DNA of 47,281 nt from a virus. The translations under genes and the position numbers were made by a program. Below the pieces are notes generated by a model. That model searched no databases. It had not been told where the DNA came from and saw nothing but the letters and a program-made list of their open reading frames with translations. The DNA lies in the IMG/VR virus record IMGVR_UViG_3300025411_000024, positions 1-47,281 of that record. One strand, given 5' to 3'. Positions 30,635 through 39,194 of the stretch are shown piece by piece (positions within the stretch are counted from its first letter, which is position 1; each line of letters starts with the position of its first letter).

Positions 30635-31908
30635 TGGACATTGAAAAGGCCTTTGTGCCGCATTTCACAAAGTTAGAAAGCATTAAAGTAATTTGGGATA
30701 AAGGAGTAAGAGGTGAACACTTTTTTGACGATGGTGTTCGTGAACTCTTTGAATATTCTATAGAATACTACATCAAGAGTGAGTTCAAGCAAACTATTAC
30801 AAGAGAGTTCTTGGAAGAAAAGTTTTCTGACTACTTTGTTAAGAATGAATGGCCAGACGGTGAATACCTTGTAGTTGTATTGATTGAGGAATTACTCACT
30901 AAGTATCGCAAGACAACCACTCAGAATGTCCTTTTAAAAGCAGCACATGAACTAGATACTGACCCAGAGGCCGGTATTACAATGGCACTTAATAATCTGA
31001 CAAAGATTCAAAGTGACACATCAACTCGTGAACGCATTGAAATTTACGGTGAGGGTTATGAACGCCGTACTAATGAGTATGTAGATAATCAGTTGAACAA
31101 TAACAAAACTAAGCAAGGTATTTACCTTGGTTGGGATGAATTAAATAACCACACCTACGGTATTCAAAAGGGTGAACTTGCTGTAGTTGTTGGTATTCCT
31201 AATGTTGGTAAGTCATGGATTGGTTCTCACATTGCACTTGAAGCTGCTAAGCGTAAAAACAAAGTTTACTTTGCATCACTTGAACTCCGTAAAGAACTAA
31301 CTCTTATGAGACTTGACTGCCTTGCAAGTGGTGTACCTTACTCAAGATATGAACGTGGTGAATTAACACCTGCTGAGTTAAAGCGACTAAAAGAAGCAAG
31401 AGAAGAAATTATGGAATATGGTGAGTATCTATTGATTGACTCACCAAGTCGTAAGAGTGAAAGAACAGTTCTTGAACTTTACTCTAAAGCAAAGCATTGG
31501 GGTGCAGATCTAATTGTTGGTGACCAATTGTCTTGGTTGACCAATGAGAAGAACTACGGTACAGCAAGTAACTTTCAAACATTGCAGATGGCAGAAGTAA
31601 TTACAGATGTTGCTAGTATTAACCGTGAAATGGGGATGGCAAGTGTTTGGTTGGCACAGTTTAACCGTGAAGCAATGAAGGGTAAGCAAAAGCGAGGAGA
31701 CCTTGGTCAAATTGGACTTTCATCACAAATTGAACAAATTGTTGACTGGGCCTTTGGTATTGGTGCAACTAAAGAAATGAAGTCACAAGAAGCACTAATC
31801 TTTGACATTATGAAAAGTCGTAGAAGTAACTTGAAGAGTTGGATGATGGGCTTTGAACTAAAGGACCGCACCAAGTTGGAGTTTGTAAGAGAGTTCGAAG
31901 ACGAATAA
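30634..31908 (+). CDS. Replicative DnaB-like helicase
   Basis: 424 residues with a GTG start overlapping the previous stop (TAGTG). The RecA-type core has Walker A GIPNVGKSW (187-195), YFASLELRKEL, LIVGDQLSWLT as Walker B area, VWLAQFNREAMKGK and LSSQIEQIVDW. The N-terminal 130 residues are helical, shorter than in DnaB, as in phage-type replicative helicases. It follows its probable loader and precedes the primase, the usual replisome order. Confidence 0.85.
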   Translation: MDIEKAFVPHFTKLESIKVIWDKGVRGEHFFDDGVRELFEYSIEYYIKSEFKQTITREFLEEKFSDYFVKNEWPDGEYLVVVLIEELLTKYRKTTTQNVLLKAAHELDTDPEAGITMALNNLTKIQSDTSTRERIEIYGEGYERRTNEYVDNQLNNNKTKQGIYLGWDELNNHTYGIQKGELAVVVGIPNVGKSWIGSHIALEAAKRKNKVYFASLELRKELTLMRLDCLASGVPYSRYERGELTPAELKRLKEAREEIMEYGEYLLIDSPSRKSERTVLELYSKAKHWGADLIVGDQLSWLTNEKNYGTASNFQTLQMAEVITDVASINREMGMASVWLAQFNREAMKGKQKRGDLGQIGLSSQIEQIVDWAFGIGATKEMKSQEALIFDIMKSRRSNLKSWMMGFELKDRTKLEFVREFEDE

Positions 31909-32909
31909 TGCAAAAGTTAAGCGATGTTTTTAGAGGACTTGATGCCGAAGGTGTACTAAGAGACCTTTTAAATGTACATGAAATTACAGAAATGGGTGAT
32001 GAGTTAATCCATTCATGCAGGTTGCCTTTTGGTATGCACAAGAATGGTGATGCTAATCCAAGTGCAAGTCTTAATAAAAAAGATCTTGTCTTTAATTGTT
32101 TTACTTGTGGTGGTGGAAGTATTGTCTGGTTGGTTCAGAATGTTATGGACATTGACCGTGATAGTGCTCTTGCAGAACTAAAAAATTATGCTAGTGGCTT
32201 AAAAGTAATACCAATAGAAGAGTTTATGGATAAGTTGAATAAACTCTTTACAGATGAAGAAACAAAGAGATATGAAATACCAATTTACAATGAAAAGATT
32301 CTTAATCGCTGGACTTGCACTACTGACTACCTTACTTCTAGGGGAGTTAGTGAAGAAGTTCAAAGGCAAATGCAAACAGGATTGGATAGAGGTAGGCTGG
32401 AGTATCGTAAATCAATCACTGGGCAGGATACTGTCCATGTTAGTAGAGTAGTATTGCCTCACTTTATCAATGGGAAACTGGTTGGTTGGGTAGCAAGAAA
32501 AGTTGAGGAAATTAATGGAGTCAGTAAATATAAGAACTCTAAAGGTTTCCCAAGGCAGTATTCACTATACAACCAAGACAATGTTAAAGGTATGAAATCT
32601 ATCTATGTAGTAGAAAGCCCTATGAGTGTTCTTGTACTTAAGAGTCGTGGCATTGAAAATGTAGTTGCAACCTTTGGTGCAAAGTTCTCAGAACCTCAAG
32701 TAGAATTACTAAGAAACTTTAAAGAAGTTACAGTGTTCATGGATGGGGATGCCCCAGGTAGAAGTGCTTCTGTCAATTTAATTAAGGCGCTAAGTAACTA
32801 TACTAATGTAAAGGTCATTGATACTCCCGAAGGAGAAGACCCAGCAAGTCTAGATAAAATACCACCAAGTGTAGGTCACTTCATTTATGAACTTTCTAAA
32901 TGTGGTTGA
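31908..32909 (+). CDS. DNA primase with CHC2 zinc finger and TOPRIM domain
   Basis: 333 residues. Zinc ligands Cys37, His44, Cys64 and Cys67 (SCRLPFGMHKN, then FNCFTCGGGS) form the CHC2 finger. The TOPRIM domain starts at about residue 225: SIYVVESPMSVLVL, ENVVATFGAKFS and VTVFMDGDAPGRS, with the Glu and DxD ligands in place. The middle region is the RNA polymerase part. It synthesises primers with the DnaB-like helicase. ATG overlaps the previous stop. Confidence 0.9.
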   Translation: MQKLSDVFRGLDAEGVLRDLLNVHEITEMGDELIHSCRLPFGMHKNGDANPSASLNKKDLVFNCFTCGGGSIVWLVQNVMDIDRDSALAELKNYASGLKVIPIEEFMDKLNKLFTDEETKRYEIPIYNEKILNRWTCTTDYLTSRGVSEEVQRQMQTGLDRGRLEYRKSITGQDTVHVSRVVLPHFINGKLVGWVARKVEEINGVSKYKNSKGFPRQYSLYNQDNVKGMKSIYVVESPMSVLVLKSRGIENVVATFGAKFSEPQVELLRNFKEVTVFMDGDAPGRSASVNLIKALSNYTNVKVIDTPEGEDPASLDKIPPSVGHFIYELSKCG

Positions 32910-32934
32910 TTTTTTACTAACTGGTATATAAACT
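32906..32934 (+). promoter_or_regulatory. Sigma-70-like promoter, TTGATT-17-TAAACT
   Basis: TTGATT at 32906-32911 overlaps the primase stop codon; 17-base spacer; TAAACT at 32929-32934. Drives the SSB gene. Confidence 0.6.
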
Positions 32935-32945
32935 AGTAAATGTAG

Positions 32946-32980
32946 TAAACCAAAAAACCAAAAAAATAAACCAAAAAGGA
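32946..32980 (+). promoter_or_regulatory. A-rich leader with CCAAAAA repeats before SSB
   Basis: Three CCAAAAA units follow each other within the leader of the SSB gene, ending in AAAGGA as ribosome binding site. It is unstructured and differs from all other leaders in the window. It may raise translation or be a binding site for the SSB itself, as gp32 binds its own mRNA in T4; both are inference. Confidence 0.35.
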
Positions 32981-32987
32981 TACTAAA

Positions 32988-33803
32988 ATGGCACTAAAAA
33001 AAGGTATGGAAGCAGTCAAGGAAAGCCTCGAGCGTTCCCAGCGTAGTGCTTCTCAATCATCAACAACATACACAGAAACTAACTGGTTCTACTGGAAGGC
33101 CGGAGAGACAAAAGCAATCCGCTTCCTCACAGATGCTAATGACATCTTTGTTGTACCAGTACACGAAAACGTTCCTGTCCATGACGGAAAGAACAAGACA
33201 TTCGTTTGTCGTAAGGCTTTTGAATCTTCTTGTGAACTATGTGACAACAAAGTTTACCGCCGTGATGTAGGTTATGGTGTTGCAGTCCTTCGTGAAGAAG
33301 TTTACGAAGAAGTAAATGGTCAGAAGAAGTTGACCGGTTACCGTGACGTAACTAGCAACTATGAGGTAGAAGAGAACGGTAAGACTGTTCTTAAGAAGAA
33401 GCCTTATGTTGGTATTGTCTCACAAGGTATGCGTAACTTCTGGAACCAGATTGCTGTTATCTCAGAAAAGTATGGTTCACTTCGTGACCGTGAAATTGAG
33501 ATTATGCGCCAAGGTGCAGGTACAGACACAACCTACATGGCATTTGCACTTGACAAGAAAGAAATCGAGAACATTGAAACTCGTTATTCTAAGTTTGTCC
33601 CAGACATTGAAGCATTCTTGAACCGTATTGGTAGTCAAGAATACTACGATGCACAACTCCGTGGTATTAAGCCTGAGTCAAAGGATGACTTCACGACAAG
33701 CACTACTTCAAACTCTACTGAAGATGAGTATGAGGACGAAGAGTACATTGAAATTGAAGAAGACACCACGGCTGACCGTTTGAAGGCAAAACTTCAAGGT
33801 TAG
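32988..33803 (+). CDS. Single-stranded DNA-binding protein (gp32-like)
   Basis: 271 residues. Basic, Ser-rich N-terminus (MALKKGMEAVKESLERSQRS), a core with NWFYWKAGETKAIRFL and CRKAFESSCELC (three Cys for a zinc site, about residues 75-86), and an acidic tail rich in Glu and Asp (residues about 245-262) as in T4 gp32 and other phage SSBs, where it contacts replisome partners. It stands alone after its own promoter, suggesting high expression, and lies between primase and polymerase genes. Confidence 0.8.
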   Translation: MALKKGMEAVKESLERSQRSASQSSTTYTETNWFYWKAGETKAIRFLTDANDIFVVPVHENVPVHDGKNKTFVCRKAFESSCELCDNKVYRRDVGYGVAVLREEVYEEVNGQKKLTGYRDVTSNYEVEENGKTVLKKKPYVGIVSQGMRNFWNQIAVISEKYGSLRDREIEIMRQGAGTDTTYMAFALDKKEIENIETRYSKFVPDIEAFLNRIGSQEYYDAQLRGIKPESKDDFTTSTTSNSTEDEYEDEEYIEIEEDTTADRLKAKLQG

Positions 33804-33810
33804 TAAATTC

Positions 33811-33887
33811 GGAGTCCCCGATGAGGTTAGGTCCGTTGTAGTTTACTACAACAACTTGATGAGGACTTGATTTCATCGGGGGTTTCC
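33811..33887 (+). ncRNA. Structured RNA element with embedded -35 box
   Basis: P1 pairs CCCCGATGA (33816-33824) with TCATCGGGG (33873-33881). P2 pairs AGGTCC (33829-33834) with GGACTT (33863-33868). P3 is a 7-base hairpin GTTGTAG/CTACAAC (33835-33841 with 33846-33852), loop TTTA. A single-stranded AACTTGATGA lies between P3 and P2. GGAG and TTTCC extend P1 loosely. It follows the SSB stop by eight bases. It might end or protect the SSB transcript, but lacks a T-run. Its 3' side contains the TTGATT of the next promoter. Confidence 0.5.
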
Positions 33888-33895
33888 ATTATAAT
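33867..33895 (+). promoter_or_regulatory. Sigma-70-like promoter, TTGATT-17-TATAAT
   Basis: TTGATT at 33867-33872, 17-base spacer, TATAAT at 33890-33895. Transcription would start near 33902, with AAGGAG before the GTG at 33922. The spacer is unusually GC-rich because it is one arm of the folded element. Confidence 0.8.
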
Positions 33896-33921
33896 TAGTG
33901 CAATACAAGTAAGGAGTAGAA

Positions 33922-34230
33922 GTGAGTACTTCTAAAAATAAAAAACTTGAAGTAGTATTAAAAGAGATTCAACAGATTCATGATACTAAGTCACAGGGTT
34001 ACGGACTTCCGGGTAAACCATTTCATAACCTTGAAGAAGCAGGACGATTGGTAAATATTCCTTCTTGGGTTGCTGCTATTTCTCGTGCCGGTGATAAGAT
34101 GACTAGAATTAGTTCTCATCTACACAATAATAAAATTAAAGATGAGAAGTTGCGAGACAACTTAATTGACCTTGCAACCTATTGTGCCATTGCACTTGCA
34201 CTTTACGATATTGAGGAATCAGATGACTGA
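33922..34230 (+). CDS. Nmad1/DUF1599-like MazG-type protein
   Basis: 102 residues, GTG start set by AAGGAG. The pattern IHDTKSQGYGLPGKPFHNLE (residues about 19-38), ISRAGDKMTRISSH (about 55-68) and DEKLRDNLIDLATYCAIALAL (about 74-94) resembles the all-alpha proteins named nucleotide-modification-associated domain 1, a MazG-like group often found in phages with modified DNA. It may clear or bind a particular nucleotide. The match is by memory of pattern. It overlaps the polymerase gene by eight bases. Confidence 0.65.
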   Translation: MSTSKNKKLEVVLKEIQQIHDTKSQGYGLPGKPFHNLEEAGRLVNIPSWVAAISRAGDKMTRISSHLHNNKIKDEKLRDNLIDLATYCAIALALYDIEESDD

Positions 34231-37200
34231 TAATTTAGTCCACCTTCATGTTCACACAGAACATTCTTTCCTTGACGGTTTGAGTACAGTAGAACAATTG
34301 GTATCTCGTGTAGTTGAACTTGGCCAAACAGCAGTTGCAATTACCGACCATGGTGAAGTATCAGGTCATTACAGATTTCAGAATGAATGTGACAAGCAAG
34401 GTATTAAACCCATCTTTGGTATGGAAGGTTACTTTTGTGATGACAGATTTGATAAATCTGGTAAGAAGGGTGAGAACTATGACCACATGACGGTCATTGC
34501 ACTCAATCAAAAAGGACTAGAAAACCTTTGGGCATTAAGTAGTAGAGCGTATATTGAAGGTAGTTATTATGGTAATCCTCGCTTTGACTGGGAACTACTT
34601 AATGAGTACAAAGAAGGATTAATGATTACCGGTGGTTGCATGGGTGGTTGTGTTGGAAAGTTCCTTCATGGTACAACTCGTAATTATGAAAAAGCAGTAG
34701 AAAGAATTTCAAGACTTCAAGCAATGTTTGGTGATGATTTCTATTTAGAGTTGCACACTTACTTAAGTGATGAAAGTATTCTTTGGAACAAAAAAGTTGC
34801 AGAGATTGCAAATGACTTCTCAGTACCACTACTTGCTGTTAGTGATGCACATTATTCTAAACCAGATGATTGGTATGCCCACGAACTAATGACCGCAGTT
34901 CAAATGGGTAAGCACATGGATGACCCAGAAAGATTCTCATACGGTCCTAATCAACTTTGCATTTTTAGTGAAGCAGAAACTCGTGAAAGACTAAATTATC
35001 TACCAGCATCAGTTGTTGACCAAGCAATTAAGAATACAACTGTAATTGGTGAAAAGGCAAATGCAAGAATGCCAGAGGCAAAGACAATGCCTGTTTTCCT
35101 TGCAACACCTGAACAAGATGAAAGAAAACTAGAAAAGAATGTTGAAGAAGGCTTTCAACGTAAGGTTCTTCCATATATTAAAGAAGAAGAATTACCAGTT
35201 TATAGAGAACGACTTCGTTATGAAACTGAACTAATTAACAAAAAAGGTTATGCAGGTTACTTCTTAATGGTTCAAGACATTATTGTTTGGAGTAAGAATG
35301 AAGGGCACCTTGTTGGTCCTAGTCGTGGTTCTGTAGGTGGTAGTCTACTTGCTTTCTGTTTGGACATTACTGAAGTAGAACCAATTAAGGCAGACCTTTT
35401 GTTTGAACGTTTTCTTGACCCAGAACGTGACTCAATGCCTGATATTGATATTGACTTCCCTAGAGTTGAACGTCACTTAGTACGTGAGTATCTAGAAGAT
35501 AAATATGGTAAGTTTAATATCTCAAGTGTAGGGACACTTAACACTTTGGGTGTAAAACAAACCCTTCGTGACCTTTGTCGTGGTTTGAATATTAGTAAAG
35601 CAGAATCTGACCAGATTTGCAATGTTGTTGAAGACCAGTGGAACAGAGAATTCATGGGTCAGGGCAATGAGTGGGATAAGATTGAAAAATACTATATCAA
35701 AGAGTTTGCTCCTTGGAAAAAGAAATATCCTAAGTTGTTTGAAATGATGCCAGAATTCCTTGACCACATTAGGCATGCATCAGCACACGCTGCTGGTGTA
35801 GTAGTGTCAAAAGAGTCATTAATTGGTAGACTTCCTCTTCGTTTTAAGAATGATGATATTAGAACACAGTTTGACAAATGGGATGTTGAAGAACTAGGTT
35901 TTGTAAAGATTGACGTTTTGGGGCTTCGTACACTAAGTACGTTGATGGCTGCTTTTAATCTAATCAAAGAAAACCATGGTGAAGATGTTCTTCCTCACTT
36001 CTATGAATGGCAATATAGTTGGGATAAGTTTTATGATGACCCAGCAGTATGGGGAAGTATTTGTGCCGGTCATAACATGGGTATCTTTCAACTTGAAACA
36101 AACAACCTTCAAGGACTTGTAAAGAGATTTAATCCTAAAGACATTGAAGATCTAACAACAATGATTGCTGTATGTCGACCAGGTATTACTCGTACAACTG
36201 ACCCAGAAACTGGTTTGAACCTTCTTGAACTGTACCTTCAAAAGAAGGACGGTAAGCGTAAGGTTACATATAAACACCCAAACATTGAAAAAGTCCTTGG
36301 TTCAACCTTTGGTAACTTTATTTACCAAGAACAAATTATGCAGATGTGTGTAGAACTTGCTGGATATTCACTTGGTGAAACTGACCGTGTTCGCCGTATC
36401 ATGGGTAAGCAGCAGTTAGACAAGATGAAGAAAGAAAAGGTTAACTTTGTTGCCGGATGTTTGAAGCAAGGTGTTAGTGAAGATATAGCATCTAGTGTCT
36501 TTAACGAAATGATTGCCTTCGGTACCTATGGTTATAACAAGAGTCACTCCTGGGGATATGCATTGATTTCCTACTGGTGTGCCTACTTAAAGCATTACTA
36601 TCCAAAAGAGTATATGGCAGCATTGTTCCGCACAAATCCTGAGATGACCGTTATGTACACTCGGGAATGTAGGAGAATGGGAATTCCTGTACTAGGACCA
36701 GACATCTATGAATCTGGTGCAAGGTTTACTTTGACAAAAAGTGGTTCAATTAGATATGGACTTGCAAGTGTTAAGTATGTATCTGGTGGTGCAACTGACC
36801 TTGCTAAGATTGGTCCTTTTACTAACATGGAAGATTTTGTTGCAAAAGTTCCAAGTAAAAAGATTAATAAAAGAGCAGCAATTTCAATGATTAAGTGTGG
36901 TGTCTTTGATTCCATGTGTGGTGACTCAAAGTCTGCCCTTTATCAATATTTTAAGGCTCGTAAAGACTTTAAGAACATTGACGGTCAATGTCAAGATACT
37001 TGTGAGTTTTGTCATGGTAGTATCCCTGCCTTTGATTGTTACGCTGACCTACAAGAAAAAATTCAAGATAGAGTACTTCATGAACGTGAATTACTTGGTA
37101 GTTTGATTACTGCTGACCCACTAGGTGCATATAGAGATATTATTCAAGAAGAAGCAAACTATCCTGGTGAGTCAAAAATGTTTAAGGGTGAAAAGGCAAT

Positions 37201-37525
37201 GCTTGGAGGTACCATTACTAGAGTTAAGCACCTAGTAACAAAGAGTGGTAAGAATCCTGGTTCTGCAATGTGCCAATTTTGGGTTGAGCTTCCTATTGAT
37301 GAACAAATACTTGACTATGATGAATTGGACGAATTAGAAGGAGAAGTAGAGATTAAGTCTTCCAATGATGATAGTGTCCAGATTGTTTCTTTCCCTGACT
37401 CATTTTCTAAGTTGGGTGAAAAGATTGAAGTAGGAAGCCCTGTATTAGTTCAGGTAGAAAAGATGGACGGCGGTTTAAGTCTAAGAAATATTTATAGATT
37501 AGATCTTTTGAAGGAGAGTGCATGA
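34223..37525 (+). CDS. dnaE: DNA polymerase III alpha subunit (DnaE type)
   Basis: 1100 residues from ATG 34223 (GAGGAA upstream); an ATG 57 bases earlier is inside the preceding gene and lacks support. The PHP domain begins VHLHVHTEHSFLDG. The palm holds GPSRGSVGGSLLAF and the catalytic MPDIDIDFPRVERHL; GNFIYQEQIMQM and the helix-hairpin-helix-type region KKINKRAAISMIKCG follow, then an OB-like end. A Cys cluster CQDTCEFCHG lies near residue 925. This is a full replicative polymerase, an uncommon choice for phages, many of which carry family A or B enzymes. It joins the helicase, primase and SSB genes upstream. Confidence 0.95.
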   Translation: MTDNLVHLHVHTEHSFLDGLSTVEQLVSRVVELGQTAVAITDHGEVSGHYRFQNECDKQGIKPIFGMEGYFCDDRFDKSGKKGENYDHMTVIALNQKGLENLWALSSRAYIEGSYYGNPRFDWELLNEYKEGLMITGGCMGGCVGKFLHGTTRNYEKAVERISRLQAMFGDDFYLELHTYLSDESILWNKKVAEIANDFSVPLLAVSDAHYSKPDDWYAHELMTAVQMGKHMDDPERFSYGPNQLCIFSEAETRERLNYLPASVVDQAIKNTTVIGEKANARMPEAKTMPVFLATPEQDERKLEKNVEEGFQRKVLPYIKEEELPVYRERLRYETELINKKGYAGYFLMVQDIIVWSKNEGHLVGPSRGSVGGSLLAFCLDITEVEPIKADLLFERFLDPERDSMPDIDIDFPRVERHLVREYLEDKYGKFNISSVGTLNTLGVKQTLRDLCRGLNISKAESDQICNVVEDQWNREFMGQGNEWDKIEKYYIKEFAPWKKKYPKLFEMMPEFLDHIRHASAHAAGVVVSKESLIGRLPLRFKNDDIRTQFDKWDVEELGFVKIDVLGLRTLSTLMAAFNLIKENHGEDVLPHFYEWQYSWDKFYDDPAVWGSICAGHNMGIFQLETNNLQGLVKRFNPKDIEDLTTMIAVCRPGITRTTDPETGLNLLELYLQKKDGKRKVTYKHPNIEKVLGSTFGNFIYQEQIMQMCVELAGYSLGETDRVRRIMGKQQLDKMKKEKVNFVAGCLKQGVSEDIASSVFNEMIAFGTYGYNKSHSWGYALISYWCAYLKHYYPKEYMAALFRTNPEMTVMYTRECRRMGIPVLGPDIYESGARFTLTKSGSIRYGLASVKYVSGGATDLAKIGPFTNMEDFVAKVPSKKINKRAAISMIKCGVFDSMCGDSKSALYQYFKARKDFKNIDGQCQDTCEFCHGSIPAFDCYADLQEKIQDRVLHERELLGSLITADPLGAYRDIIQEEANYPGESKMFKGEKAMLGGTITRVKHLVTKSGKNPGSAMCQFWVELPIDEQILDYDELDELEGEVEIKSSNDDSVQIVSFPDSFSKLGEKIEVGSPVLVQVEKMDGGLSLRNIYRLDLLKESA

Positions 37526-37665
37526 TGCAAGATACACTAGACCACATTTGCCTTTGTGGACACTACATTGAAGACCATGATATAATTGATGATATTTCAA
37601 TGTGCTATAAGTGCCACTGTTCTTTTTGGCAACCATTAGATTTTGGATTAGATTATGACCTTTAA
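37522..37665 (+). CDS. Zinc-ribbon mini-protein, 47 aa
   Basis: Starts ATGATG overlapping the polymerase stop. Reads MMQDTLDHICLCGHYIEDHD, then MCYKCHCSFW. Two Cys pairs (C-x-C and C-x2-C-x-C) give a zinc ribbon. It overlaps the next gene by 11 bases. One of four tiny genes between the polymerase and recA. Confidence 0.55.
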   Translation: MMQDTLDHICLCGHYIEDHDIIDDISMCYKCHCSFWQPLDFGLDYDL

Positions 37666-37789
37666 ACACTTTTGCCATGTTTGTAATGTTAACTTTCATC
37701 GTGCAGTAGATTTTATTCTTCATAAGCATGAAGAAGTAAAGCCAATTGTAGAAACTTTTGTAGGAGATAAAGATGGAAAAGCCGACTGA
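37655..37789 (+). CDS. C2H2-like mini-protein, 44 aa
   Basis: Reads MTFKHFCHVCNVNFHRAVDF, then ILHKH. Cys7 and Cys10 with His23 and His25 form a C2H2-style set in a single finger. The remainder is EEVKPIVETFVGDKDGKAD. It overlaps both neighbours, by 11 and 17 bases. Confidence 0.55.
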   Translation: MTFKHFCHVCNVNFHRAVDFILHKHEEVKPIVETFVGDKDGKAD

Positions 37790-37952
37790 GTGGGAAACAG
37801 CAGAGTGCAAAAACTGTTATAGTAAACTTGGTTTAACTAGAGAAATTATTTTAAGTAAAAGTGGAACATGGGTTCACAACAATCCAATTAATTATGACTT
37901 AAAATGTCATATCTGGGAACCATATGTTGCAGAACCTAGGGAAAAGGAGTAG
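37773..37952 (+). CDS. Small Cys-containing protein, 59 aa
   Basis: Reads MEKPTEWETAECKNCYSKLG and later KCHIWEPYVAEP. The CxxC pair plus a distant C-H could bind zinc. Coupled with neighbours by overlap and followed by GGAGTAGT before the next ATG. Function unknown. Confidence 0.55.
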   Translation: MEKPTEWETAECKNCYSKLGLTREIILSKSGTWVHNNPINYDLKCHIWEPYVAEPREKE

Positions 37953-37953
37953 T

Positions 37954-38085
37954 ATGGCTGGTTATGAATATATTGAGATTGAAGTAACACAAAAACTTTA
38001 CAATTCTATTCAAGCAATTGCAAAAAGTTATGGTGTAGATGTTAAGGTATTTATTGAAGATAGATTAGAGGAACTTTATGGCTAG
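37954..38085 (+). CDS. Ribbon-helix-helix-like small protein, 43 aa
   Basis: Reads MAGYEYIEIEVTQKLYNSIQ, then AIAKSYGVDVKVFIEDRLEE and LYG. One strand followed by two helices is the layout of CopG/Arc-type ribbon-helix-helix DNA-binding proteins, which act as dimers. Right size for the family, but the call is from pattern only. It has AAAAGGAG upstream and overlaps recA by eight bases. Confidence 0.55.
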   Translation: MAGYEYIEIEVTQKLYNSIQAIAKSYGVDVKVFIEDRLEELYG

Positions 38086-39193
38086 AGATGCTATTGATAA
38101 ACTTATTGCAGATTTGAACAAATTTACACCTGCTGGTTCAAATAAACCTATTGCTATGAGAGGCAATAGTATTGAGAAGATTAATGCTATCCCTACTTTC
38201 TCCCCTGCACTTGACTATCTACTTGCTGTAGGCGGTTGGCCTGAAGGTAAAATGATTGAACTCTTTGGTAAGGAACACTCAGGTAAAAGTTCATTTGCTT
38301 TAATGGCATTGAAGGACTGCTATGACTATTACAAGGGTGAAAAGTTGGTCGCCTATATTGACTTGGAACATCGTTTTAATCCTGATTGGGCAGAAAAGTT
38401 GGGCCTAAAAGTTGATGAGAGTTTGATTGTAGTTCAACCACCAGATGCAGAAACTGGAACTGACATTATGGTAGAATTAATTAAGAGTAAAGAGATTTGT
38501 GCCATTGTTTGGGACTCAACAGGTGCTGCTGCTACAAAGCACAGCATGCAACAACTAACTGACAAGAACGACAAGATGGGTGGCAATGCTGCTGTAATGA
38601 AGCGTAATGTCCAGACAGTTGCTCCACTTGCCAACCTTTATGATGTTACTGTATTTTACTTAAATCAACTTCGTGATGATATGGATGGATATAACCGTCC
38701 TATGACTCCTGGTGGTCACGCAGTAAAGCATGCTATGTCTGTTCGTATCTATCTTCGCCCAGGTACAGACAAATACTTTGATAAGGTTGACGGAGAAACT
38801 GTACAAGTTGGATTCCCAATTGTTATGAAGACAGTTAAAAATTCATATGGTCCTCCACTCCGTGAAGGTTGGACTGATTTCTACAACCAACCAAATAGTA
38901 ATCTTGACCATGCAGGTATTGATACTCGTAGAGATCTTGCCCGTATGGGTATTTTACTTGGTGTTGCCCAAAGAGCAGGTGCATGGTTTAATTGGAAAGA
39001 TGTTAAAGCACAAGGTCGTGACTCTTTCTTTGAAGAAATTTGGTCCCGTGGATTGGGAGAAGAGTTTGCAAAAGAAATCTCAAAGGCAATTGAAATGGGC
39101 AAAGGTGCTAGTCAAACGGTAGTTGAGAATGATGACTTCTTTGGTCGTCCAGTAACAAGTGACAGTGCAGATATTAACGATAGCGAGGTATAA
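38078..39193 (+). CDS. recA: RecA-like recombinase
   Basis: 371 residues. Walker A is GKEHSGKSS (64-72) after GGWPEGKMIELFG; the Walker B area is CAIVWDSTGAAATK (about 146-159), and the L2-side NQLRDDMDGYNRPMTPGGHAVKHAMSVRI is split over 200-230, with the MTPGG loop typical of RecA. It is larger than UvsX-type minimal proteins and ends with an acidic tail. It catalyses strand exchange in phage recombination. The neighbouring resolvase-like and Cas4-like nucleases fit a recombination group. Confidence 0.9.
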   Translation: MARDAIDKLIADLNKFTPAGSNKPIAMRGNSIEKINAIPTFSPALDYLLAVGGWPEGKMIELFGKEHSGKSSFALMALKDCYDYYKGEKLVAYIDLEHRFNPDWAEKLGLKVDESLIVVQPPDAETGTDIMVELIKSKEICAIVWDSTGAAATKHSMQQLTDKNDKMGGNAAVMKRNVQTVAPLANLYDVTVFYLNQLRDDMDGYNRPMTPGGHAVKHAMSVRIYLRPGTDKYFDKVDGETVQVGFPIVMKTVKNSYGPPLREGWTDFYNQPNSNLDHAGIDTRRDLARMGILLGVAQRAGAWFNWKDVKAQGRDSFFEEIWSRGLGEEFAKEISKAIEMGKGASQTVVENDDFFGRPVTSDSADINDSEV

Positions 39194-39194
39194 G

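Noticed and set aside
33811-33887. Intrinsic terminator after SSB, hammerhead ribozyme or preQ1 riboswitch
   Set aside because: No T-run after the stem, no CUGAUGA/GAAA core in the right order, and no preQ1-I or preQ1-II consensus that I can see.
34166-34222. Earlier ATG for the DNA polymerase gene
   Set aside because: It lies inside the preceding gene, adds residues unlike the PHP domain start and has no ribosome binding site.
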